Under the pieces are notes generated by a model. It searched no databases and had not been told where the DNA came from. It saw nothing but the letters and a program-made list of their open reading frames with translations. Shown piece by piece: positions 1 to 5,506 of a DNA stretch of 9,231 nucleotides (positions are counted from its first letter, which is position 1; each line of letters starts with the position of its first letter). Position numbers and translations under genes: made by a program. This DNA is from a bacterium UBA1459 (lineage in GTDB: Bacteria > Pseudomonadota > Alphaproteobacteria > CAJXXZ01 > UBA1459). The DNA lies in contig DCST01000044.1 of NCBI GenBank assembly GCA_002325765.1, forward strand, positions 3,231 through 12,461. Reading direction: 5' to 3'.

Positions 1-218
1 GCTATTTGAAATGCTGATTCAACTTCTCCTCCATAACAAAAGACTTTTCTTGATTTTAAGTTGTTATTAAGTCTTTTAATGATAGATTCTTCTGGATTAT
101 CTTGATATTGATTATCTAAATTACCAAGCACTTTACTTACTGTTAGATCTTTTAAATCTGCTTTTTTACCAACAAATATACTTTTTAAAAAATTACCAAT
201 ATCTTTTAAGTTACTCAT
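1..218 (-). CDS. Unknown protein, N-terminal 72 residues (gene cut by window edge)
   Basis: An open frame starts at an ATG at 216-218 and stays open to the left edge, so only the first 72 codons are visible. The protein begins MSNLKDIGNFLKSIFVGKK, is lysine-rich with no signal peptide or membrane segment, and ends in the window with VFCYGGEVESAF. The GGEVE stretch and the even codon use suggest a real coding region rather than chance. I do not recognise the family. It is transcribed away from the tRNA-Trp gene that follows, with 50 bases between them. Without the rest of the protein no function can be given. Confidence 0.6.
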   Translation of the reverse strand, partial: MSNLKDIGNFLKSIFVGKKADLKDLTVSKVLGNLDNQYQDNPEESIIKRLNNNLKSRKVFCYGGEVESAFQI

Positions 219-268
219 ATCTTATATTATATAATTTTACTTATAAAATATGATAAAATAAATTATAT

Positions 269-341
269 AGGAGTATAGCTCAGCTGGTAGAGCAACAGTC
301 TCCAAAACTGTAGGTCGTGAGTTCGAATCTCGCTATTCCTG
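269..341 (+). tRNA. trnW: tRNA-Trp (anticodon CCA)
   Basis: A full cloverleaf can be drawn. The acceptor stem AGGAGTA (269-275) pairs with TATTCCT (334-340) with one G-U pair. The D stem is GCTC (278-281) with GAGC (290-293). The anticodon stem is ACAGT (295-299) with ACTGT (307-311), and its loop CTCCAAA carries CCA at 302-304. The T stem is GTGAG (317-321) with CTCGC (329-333) around the loop TTCGAAT. The discriminator base is G341, as expected for bacterial tRNA-Trp. The 3' CCA is not encoded, so a CCA-adding enzyme must supply it. The gene ends one base before the stop of the convergent gene at 343. In many bacteria tRNA-Trp sits just before secE-nusG; here it does not. Confidence 0.97.
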
Positions 342-342
342 T

Positions 343-1662
343 TTATAACCACTCATCCATAATATCTCTTAAGTTTACTAACTTAATTTGTTTAATTGTA
401 AAGAAAAGAATAAACATAGTAACTAATTCTTGGTTCTCTTGATTTATATTCACATCATCAGATGTTAACCATGGAATTAATCTTAATGTATTACAATAAA
501 CTGACCTATCCTGTATAGCAGGACCAAGTATGTTTATAAGATGTGCAATATTAGATGGCGGATCTATATTAATTGTGAATTTGCTCTTTTTGTCCAGAAA
601 ATCTAATAATACTGCCAAAGAAGAATCATTTAATATTATCTTTAATTCTAGTTTTATAATTTCTATACATATATTAAATAATTTAGATATATTATTAGGA
701 ATATTAGTAAGTAAATCTACTATCTCTAATCTAAGATAATTATCAGGAATATATTTTTGTGCATATTGATTATCAGAGTTATTAATAATATCTCTTGTTA
801 CTTCATCTATTTCTCCTTGTTGATATGCATTAAATAAACATTTAGATATTTTTTTTATATTATCTTCTAATGGTAAAATAATTGCATCTAAGGTGTTATT
901 TTTTAATTCTTTTATTATATCTTCTTTAAAATGATAAAAGAAGAAACTAACTAAAAAAGGTAGATATATATTACTCATATTATTATTCTGATTATTATTA
1001 TCTTTAATAGCATAAAATATATTTTGTGATTGATTCTCGTCTGGTTTATCAGGATCATCATACTCTCGGTTAATAGATTTAAGTATATTAATATTTTTGT
1101 TAGATAATAATATTTTAGGCATTACAGATAGTTTTGAGATTTCTGTTTTTATTGAATCCTTATAATCATCTTTTGTGATTGCTTCATATTGATCCTCTTG
1201 TACTGAATCATAGTAAGTAGGTGCATGAAATACTTTTACATTTACTGGAGATATATCATATACTTTAGTTTTATAATTTAAAGTAACATTTTCTGGTTGT
1301 TGAAACTGTATAGGTTTAACTCTTTTTTTTTCTAATTTTTTTTTATTTTGTAAATATTTTAAGTATACTTTTTGATTTTCATTTTGCTGTTCTATAGAAT
1401 AGCTTGTTTTATTTATTGAATCTCCCTCTCTATGTTTTTTTAAATCCTCTGGTGTAAATATACCTGATTGAACTAGTTTTGTATCGTGTTCATTTATGTT
1501 TGAATAAGGTAATTCTTTTTTATGAACAGCTATAAAGGGAGATACCATTATACCTGAGCATGTTTTTATTAAACTCATATTATTAAATCTTGATTTTTTA
1601 TAAATGTTTTTTGATATCTTAATATTAATTTTATTTTTTATTTTACAAAATATAAATATCAT
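343..1662 (-). CDS. Unknown lysine- and asparagine-rich protein, 439 aa
   Basis: I recognise no family. The first ATG is at 1662, 21 bases after the end of the split rsmD, with a weak GAGAT upstream. Its first 28 residues (Ile, Lys, Asn) look like translated non-coding DNA. A second ATG at 1578 gives a 411-aa protein beginning MSLIKTCSGIMVSPF, an equally plausible start. The N-terminal half is polar, with a lysine cluster (KKKLEKKR, near residue 110) encoded by two A9 tracts, then an Asn/Gln-rich linker near residues 212-231. The C-terminal half is predicted mainly helical, with one hydrophobic patch (YLPFLVSFFFYHF), and ends DIMDEWL. No signal peptide is obvious. It is the last gene of a probable minus-strand operon and is convergent with tRNA-Trp. 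It could be a lineage-specific structural or secreted protein, but nothing in the sequence decides this. Confidence 0.7.
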   Translation of the reverse strand: MIFIFCKIKNKINIKISKNIYKKSRFNNMSLIKTCSGIMVSPFIAVHKKELPYSNINEHDTKLVQSGIFTPEDLKKHREGDSINKTSYSIEQQNENQKVYLKYLQNKKKLEKKRVKPIQFQQPENVTLNYKTKVYDISPVNVKVFHAPTYYDSVQEDQYEAITKDDYKDSIKTEISKLSVMPKILLSNKNINILKSINREYDDPDKPDENQSQNIFYAIKDNNNQNNNMSNIYLPFLVSFFFYHFKEDIIKELKNNTLDAIILPLEDNIKKISKCLFNAYQQGEIDEVTRDIINNSDNQYAQKYIPDNYLRLEIVDLLTNIPNNISKLFNICIEIIKLELKIILNDSSLAVLLDFLDKKSKFTINIDPPSNIAHLINILGPAIQDRSVYCNTLRLIPWLTSDDVNINQENQELVTMFILFFTIKQIKLVNLRDIMDEWL

Positions 1663-1683
1663 ATATAATTATCTCATTATTTA

Positions 1684-1914
1684 TTAACTTATTACTACAT
1701 TGTCTATATATTTTAAGCAAGAAATACAAGTGTTACCTACAATCTTTTCTCTCCATAAAAACAAAGTTTCTGGATACTTTATTTTTATTTTTTTAGCATG
1801 TTCTACTATAATTAAACTATTTGTATCAATCCAGTTATATTTTTGTAGTCTTTTAATAACTCCACATATAATATTATGAGAATCATAAGGAGGATCTAAA
1901 TATACAACTTGCAT
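1684..1914 (-). CDS. rsmD: RsmD C-terminal half (catalytic DPPY part), 76 aa
   Basis: This piece is in the same frame as the N-terminal half. It begins at the first ATG after the internal stop (1912-1914) and opens MQVVYLDPPYD, so the N6/N2-methyltransferase motif IV DPPY is at residues 7-10. The rest (IKRLQKYNWIDTNSLIIVEHAK) matches the RsmD C-terminal region, where family members carry a similar 'L...L...I.VE' pattern. Three codons (GGA TCT CCA) separate the TAG from this ATG. AGGGA at 1921-1925 overlaps the TAG and lies six bases before the ATG, so independent re-initiation is possible. Whether it is translated cannot be told from sequence. Confidence 0.6.
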   Translation of the reverse strand: MQVVYLDPPYDSHNIICGVIKRLQKYNWIDTNSLIIVEHAKKIKIKYPETLFLWREKIVGNTCISCLKYIDNVVIS

Positions 1915-1920
1915 TGGAGA

Positions 1921-1925
1921 TCCCT
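1921..1925 (-). promoter_or_regulatory. Possible ribosome binding site for the RsmD C-terminal half
   Basis: On the minus strand, AGGGA overlaps the internal TAG of rsmD and lies six bases (TCTCCA) before an in-frame ATG. The two best sites elsewhere in this window, before rsmD and before the GTG-started gene, have the same six-base spacing. The match could be chance, but purine-rich runs of this kind are uncommon in such AT-rich DNA. Confidence 0.4.
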
Positions 1926-2247
1926 AAGGAGGCTTTAATGCATTTACATTTAAAATTCTATACTTTGTGAGTTTTGGCATATTTTTTAAATTATGTTCTA
2001 AGTTCTGTATTACTTTTTTATCTATATCCCAAAAAACTACAAAATTATTTCTAGATAATGCCTCTAATCCCATTGCTCCCGCTCCAGTAAACACATCTAA
2101 AAAACTAAACTCTTCTTCATAGTAATAATGAGATAATATATCAAAAATAATTGTTCTAACTCTTACTAAAGTAGGTCTTACTGTTTCTGATAATTGTTTT
2201 CTCATTTTTATTTCTTTATTTTTATATATACCGCTAATAATTCTCAT
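1924..2247 (-). CDS. rsmD: RsmD N-terminal half (SAM-binding part), 107 aa
   Basis: This piece runs from the ATG at 2247 to the in-frame TAG at 1924-1926. It carries the RsmD N-terminal signature and the Rossmann-fold motif I DVFTGAGAMGLEAL (residues 51-64), followed by FWDIDKKVIQNL (residues 72-83), where the acidic residue after strand 2 normally contacts the SAM ribose. It ends NVNALKPP, just before the strand that leads into DPPY. A good site, AAGGA six bases before the ATG, lies inside the upstream gene, and the ATGA overlap suggests translational coupling to it. Alone, this half lacks the catalytic motif and should be inactive. Confidence 0.75.
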   Translation of the reverse strand: MRIISGIYKNKEIKMRKQLSETVRPTLVRVRTIIFDILSHYYYEEEFSFLDVFTGAGAMGLEALSRNNFVVFWDIDKKVIQNLEHNLKNMPKLTKYRILNVNALKPP

Positions 2248-3146
2248 ATTATATCCTTTAAAAACTGAACTACAAATTTAAAACTAAAAATAGAATGCAA
2301 ACAAAAACTTACACATGATAAAGCTATTATTCTTCTCCATGCAGAAGCGCAATAAAAATAAAAATATGTTAATCCAAATATTAATCCAATAATATATCCA
2401 TAAATATTAAATTTAAGTAAGGTAAGTATACCGAATAATATCATATTTATATATGCTGCATTAATAGAGTATCCATAGTATACAAATAAGTCACTTACTC
2501 TTGATTCATATCCTTGTGTAAAATTTTTGTATTCATTATTTATTTCTAATAAAGACCTAAATATACCAAATGCACCACAAAATCCCATACTTGATATATA
2601 AGCACTGTTCATAATATTTAAGTTTAGATTTAACAAAATAAATAGTACTGGCCAAATACTAATAATAGGCACTATTATCTGCCAATGTCTCCAAAATATA
2701 CTTAAAAATCCTCCAAATATCATATTTCTACTATCTATACTTTTTGAAGCAATGATCATATAGTATATATAATTAAATATATTACCTATATACGAAGATG
2801 GTATATGTTTATATTTTTTTACTAAAGATAGATTTTTTGTTATTAATTCATCTTTTTCTCTTGGATCATAATCATATTTCATTATTATTTGATGAATTAT
2901 AATATCTAAAGAATTTAAATCCTCTTTAATATAAGTAGCTCTATTTAGATTTCTTTTATCATTTACATATAATACTATTTCATAATTTTTATAATTTACT
3001 AATATATTAATTACTTGAGAATTATATGGAATACAGTTTGCTTCTTCTTTGATATTAAATATTTTATTCTTTAAATTAACAAACTGATTTATTATCTTAC
3101 TATTATATTGCAATAAACCATTTTCAAAATCAACAATTACTCTCAC
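2244..3146 (-). CDS. Unknown multi-pass inner-membrane protein, 300 aa, GTG start
   Basis: I do not recognise this family. Residues 1-140 are soluble and Lys/Ile/Asn-rich. From about residue 150 there are four or five hydrophobic segments, at roughly 154-174, 181-200 (weaker), 227-246, 249-266 and 271-291. FWRHWQIIVP precedes the first and ASAWRRIIAL lies between the last two, so charged and aromatic residues flank the membrane part. The start is GTG at 3144-3146: it shares one base with the upstream TAG (TAGTG) and has GAGGT six bases before it, which supports this start strongly. The end overlaps the rsmD ATG as ATGA. It is therefore probably co-translated with both neighbours. The layout (soluble N-terminus, membrane C-terminal half) could suit a transporter or secretion accessory, but no motif supports either. 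Confidence 0.8.
   Translation of the reverse strand: MRVIVDFENGLLQYNSKIINQFVNLKNKIFNIKEEANCIPYNSQVINILVNYKNYEIVLYVNDKRNLNRATYIKEDLNSLDIIIHQIIMKYDYDPREKDELITKNLSLVKKYKHIPSSYIGNIFNYIYYMIIASKSIDSRNMIFGGFLSIFWRHWQIIVPIISIWPVLFILLNLNLNIMNSAYISSMGFCGAFGIFRSLLEINNEYKNFTQGYESRVSDLFVYYGYSINAAYINMILFGILTLLKFNIYGYIIGLIFGLTYFYFYCASAWRRIIALSCVSFCLHSIFSFKFVVQFLKDII
2254..2258 (-). promoter_or_regulatory. Ribosome binding site of rsmD
   Basis: AAGGA on the minus strand ends six bases before the rsmD ATG at 2247 and lies within the last codons of the upstream membrane-protein gene. It fixes the start MRIISG, which also matches the conserved N-terminus of the family. Confidence 0.7.
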
Positions 3147-3571
3147 TATACTACCTCATCAATTAATATTATATCTTTATTATATATTACCTTTACTGTA
3201 TTTTTTAAATATTCTCCAAGAGCCGTAAAAGCAATTATTTCAGTTAAAATATAATTATTTTCTTTTTTTATAAACTTAACATTAACTATATTTAATGGAT
3301 ATTTAACATTAATAAATGTTTTATTTTTTATAGAATTTATAAAAGATTCTGTGCAATATGTATAAATATCTGTAAAATTAAGATTAATAATATTAATACA
3401 TAGTTTTTGATATATTTTGCCTATATTATGCAAAGCTTCTCCTATATATAATGTATCATCTAGTTTTTTTACTGTTTTTGTTGAGTCAATCGAAAAACTT
3501 AATAGCATAAGTATAATAATTACACTTATTATAATAACACTAATTATAATAATTGTTTTAACTGAGATCAT
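3146..3571 (-). CDS. Unknown small membrane-anchored protein, 141 aa
   Basis: The protein opens MISVKT and then has one long hydrophobic helix (about residues 6-27) built from an imperfectly repeated Ser-Val-Ile-Ile-Ile unit. It reads as an uncleaved N-terminal anchor or signal. The remaining ~110 residues look alpha+beta: a helix pair (EALHNIGKIYQKLC, FTDIYTYCTESFINSI), then strands with alternating hydrophobic residues ending ILIDEVV. That order weakly recalls NTF2/Tim44-like domains, but no diagnostic residue supports it. It is the first gene of the minus-strand run leading through the 300-aa membrane protein to rsmD, and its TAG overlaps the next GTG by one base. No ribosome binding site is clear. 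It is divergent from the gene at 3607, with only 35 bases between. Confidence 0.72.
   Translation of the reverse strand: MISVKTIIIISVIIISVIIILMLLSFSIDSTKTVKKLDDTLYIGEALHNIGKIYQKLCINIINLNFTDIYTYCTESFINSIKNKTFINVKYPLNIVNVKFIKKENNYILTEIIAFTALGEYLKNTVKVIYNKDIILIDEVV
3153..3157 (-). promoter_or_regulatory. Ribosome binding site deciding the GTG start at 3146
   Basis: GAGGT on the minus strand lies six bases before the GTG at 3144-3146, inside the last codons of the upstream gene. Together with the TAGTG overlap it favours GTG over any later ATG. Confidence 0.6.
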
Positions 3572-3606
3572 ATTTCAATATTATCATAATAAATTATAAT
3601 AATAAA

Positions 3607-3984
3607 ATGTTGTATTCATTCTTAAAATCCATCAGAATATTTTTTATATATTTTTTTAACATTATATTACTATATATATTGATATTTTCAATTAAATATA
3701 TTAATTTAAAAACATTTCAAAAAAATTTATCTATATATGGAGAAGTATCAATTAATTCTAATATGCTTATAATTAAATGTAATAATTATCAATGGAAAGA
3801 TATAGTACAAACAAATATTTATATTATTTCATATAAAAAACAAGATAATAAAATAATTATTATAGCAAAACCAGAATCATTTATTTTTAGAGTTTGTAAA
3901 GTATATTTTAAAGATAATCAAAGTAGTAAAAATACGTCTCAAGTAGACAAGCAAATGCTTTGTAGTTATTTTTATGTGAAATAA
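3607..3984 (+). CDS. Unknown single-pass membrane protein, 125 aa
   Basis: I do not recognise this protein. One strongly hydrophobic segment (about residues 8-31, aromatic and Ile-rich, after MLYSFLKSIR) would anchor it in the inner membrane with the short positive N-terminus inside. The remaining ~95 residues show alternating hydrophobic strands (LIIKC, IYIISY, KIIIIAK) that suggest a small beta-rich domain, probably outside the cytoplasm. The layout resembles LptC-like or pilus-accessory proteins in outline only; no motif supports a name. The stop is one base before the ATG of the next gene, so the two are probably translated together. No Shine-Dalgarno site is seen before the ATG. Confidence 0.65.
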   Translation: MLYSFLKSIRIFFIYFFNIILLYILIFSIKYINLKTFQKNLSIYGEVSINSNMLIIKCNNYQWKDIVQTNIYIISYKKQDNKIIIIAKPESFIFRVCKVYFKDNQSSKNTSQVDKQMLCSYFYVK

Positions 3985-3985
3985 T

Positions 3986-4762
3986 ATGCTTAGCAAAATT
4001 AAAATACTCTTTTCATCTCAGAGTATCAAATTATTACAAATTTTATCTACAAAATATGAAATATATAAAACAAATAATTGGCAAGTAGATATACTGTTAT
4101 CTGATTACAATTGTTTTATATTTGATGATATTGATATTAATATTAATTTATATCAAATGCAAGATAAATTATATAATATTAAATTTATTTGCGTAACATC
4201 TATTGAGTATATACATAAGTATTATATATTTGATAGTGTTATTCTTTTACCTACTAATGATAATATAATCTTTTATCAAATTAATATGTTATTTCTCTAT
4301 AAAAATAGTAGTAATAATAATACTTTATATACCTTACTTGAATATATTGAAAATATTTTTAATAGTTTATATATATACTCCACAATATCAAATATAATAC
4401 TTGGTGCTTGGTTATGTGAATTATGTAAAATATGTATTGATTGTAATATTAATAGTTTTTATAAAATGCAAGACTTAACAATTAATCTATATAAATCTCA
4501 AAATACTAATTTTGCTTATCAAATAGATACCTTACTAAAAAATCATAACAAGTTACAGTGTATTACTTTGCTATATAATGTATTGTTGCATATTAGTATA
4601 TTTAATAATCCTCATATTATTATTACTGATCATTATATAAAAACTAATGATCTTAGTATATTACACAATATGTTGTTTCGAGATTTATTAAATAATATTA
4701 TTAAATATTACAAATTAAATATTGTAATTGAAGAAGATTATATTAAAATATTATACAAATAA
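3986..4762 (+). CDS. Unknown 258-aa protein with a possible degenerate receiver-like N-terminus
   Basis: The first ~105 residues follow the beta-alpha order of a response-regulator receiver. KIKILFSS (4-11) would be strand 1, YNCFIFDDID (41-50) strand 3 with Asp47/Asp48 at the phospho-acceptor position, IKFICVTS (65-72) strand 4 with Thr/Ser at its end, and SVILLPTND (84-92) strand 5 with Leu-Pro where active receivers have Lys-Pro. The acidic pair expected after strand 1 is absent (Ser-Ser-Gln), so phosphorylation would be unlikely. Residues ~110-258 are helical and Asn/Ile/Leu-rich with no recognised output domain. The fold is inferred from pattern only, and this may simply be an unknown protein. 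The gene starts one base after the stop at 3984, and its last 12 bases overlap the convergent gene at 4751. Confidence 0.65.
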   Translation: MLSKIKILFSSQSIKLLQILSTKYEIYKTNNWQVDILLSDYNCFIFDDIDININLYQMQDKLYNIKFICVTSIEYIHKYYIFDSVILLPTNDNIIFYQINMLFLYKNSSNNNTLYTLLEYIENIFNSLYIYSTISNIILGAWLCELCKICIDCNINSFYKMQDLTINLYKSQNTNFAYQIDTLLKNHNKLQCITLLYNVLLHISIFNNPHIIITDHYIKTNDLSILHNMLFRDLLNNIIKYYKLNIVIEEDYIKILYK

Positions 4763-5506
4763 AAACTCTAGAAACATATCTAGTGCTTGTTGTATTGATG
4801 TCATTTTTATAATTTTTTCTACTCCATATATTTTATATAATATTTCTAATTTTTGTAAATTAAATTTTATTGATTGATTTCGTAAGCTAAAAACTACACA
4901 ATATCTATTGTTTATTATACAAATTTTTGGCTTATTCATTGCATCTATTAAATTCTTATATAATTCTTTTTTCTTAAATGGTGAGCATATTTTTCTAGAT
5001 ATTCTTTTATATCTAAAATTAATACGATTATGTATACATGAGAAAATACATTCTTCTCCAAAAATCATACTAATTAATCTGATATTTATTTTTATATCTG
5101 ATTTTTTATAATGTTCATATGTATTAATTATTTTTTTTGCATGAGATTCATTTTTACAAACACATATATAATATATAATTGATTTATTTTGCTCAATTTT
5201 CTCTTTAAATAATTTATAAAATTCTTCAAATATTTTATAAGTAAATGTAATATTTTGATCAAATAATAACATATCCTCATTATTTGTTTTAGTTTTATAT
5301 TTAATTGTAAAATATCTATAAAATATACTATCATATATATTTGATATCCATGTTTTATATTTTAGTATATTAAAAAAATCTTGATACATATTTTTACTTT
5401 TAGATATAATATCTCCTTTTAAGTATACTGGATCATATATTGCTGATTTAAAAATAAGTATAGCTTGATTTGAGCTATATTTATCTAGATTTACCATGTT
5501 TACCAT
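4751..5506 (-). CDS. Unknown basic cytoplasmic protein, 251 aa
   Basis: I recognise no family. The protein is rich in Lys, Ile and Tyr, with no signal peptide or membrane helix. Visible features are an alternating hydrophobic strand IIYYICVCK (about residues 110-118), a basic patch (FRYKRISRKICSPFKKK, about residues 164-180) and another strand pair, KICIINNRYCVVFSL. The mixed alpha/beta character with a basic middle could fit a nucleic-acid-interacting protein, but this is a guess. The first ATG (5506) overlaps the lysS stop in ATGGTAA, giving a seven-base overlap; a second in-frame ATG at 5497 would also do. Either start implies coupling to lysS. Its 3' end overlaps the convergent gene by 12 bases. 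Confidence 0.72.
   Translation of the reverse strand: MVNMVNLDKYSSNQAILIFKSAIYDPVYLKGDIISKSKNMYQDFFNILKYKTWISNIYDSIFYRYFTIKYKTKTNNEDMLLFDQNITFTYKIFEEFYKLFKEKIEQNKSIIYYICVCKNESHAKKIINTYEHYKKSDIKINIRLISMIFGEECIFSCIHNRINFRYKRISRKICSPFKKKELYKNLIDAMNKPKICIINNRYCVVFSLRNQSIKFNLQKLEILYKIYGVEKIIKMTSIQQALDMFLEFLFV

Larger units (their letters stand above)
1684..2247 (-). pseudogene. rsmD: rsmD, 16S rRNA (guanine966-N2)-methyltransferase, split by in-frame TAG
   Basis: RsmD methylates G966 (E. coli numbering) of 16S rRNA in the 30S subunit using S-adenosylmethionine. One reading frame from the ATG at 2247 to the TAA at 1684 gives 187 codons including one internal TAG (1924-1926), close to the usual 185-200 residues. 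The N-terminal signature (MRIISGIYKNK, then VRPT, then IFDIL), the SAM-binding loop FLDVFTGAGAMGLEALSR (residues 49-66) and the catalytic VVYLDPPYD after the stop are all intact, and no frameshift is needed. TAG is a true stop elsewhere here (tldD and the gene at 3146), so it is not reassigned. The start overlaps the upstream stop as ATGA. Possible states are a recent nonsense pseudogene, TAG read-through, a protein made as two pieces, or a sequencing error. The two halves are described separately. Confidence 0.85.

Noticed and set aside
227..254. Promoter for tRNA-Trp with TATGAT at 249-254
   Set aside because: The -10-like match is acceptable but the matching -35 region has only two of six consensus bases, and in DNA this AT-rich such matches occur everywhere.
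530..739. Open plus-strand frame of 69 codons
   Set aside because: It lies wholly within the minus-strand gene at 343-1662 and has no domain or ribosome site; it is a shadow frame.
1926..1940. Plus-strand AAGGAGG five bases before an ATG at 1938, suggesting a small gene antisense to rsmD
   Set aside because: The frame stops after 10 codons and the signal is just the complement of codons for Lys-Pro-Pro in rsmD. The minus-strand CCTCCTTA likeness to the 16S rRNA 3' end is also explained by those codons.
1684..2247. TAG reassigned to an amino acid in this genome
   Set aside because: TAG ends tldD at the expected family C-terminus (followed at once by TAA) and ends the gene at 3146, where a GTG start with a ribosome site overlaps it. 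One internal TAG is not evidence of recoding.
3490..3560. Short tandem repeat of about 15 bases (two units)
   Set aside because: It encodes the repeated Ser-Val-Ile-Ile-Ile of the membrane anchor and is low-complexity coding sequence rather than an independent repeat element.
3417..3599. Open plus-strand frame of 60 codons with a hydrophobic stretch
   Set aside because: It is the antisense of the Ile-rich anchor of the gene at 3146-3571; its hydrophobicity comes from the repeated ATTATT-like DNA.
4908..5334. Open frames at 4908-5111 (+) and 5128-5334 (-)
   Set aside because: Both lie inside the 251-aa gene on the minus strand, lack any recognisable feature and are expected by chance in AT-rich DNA.
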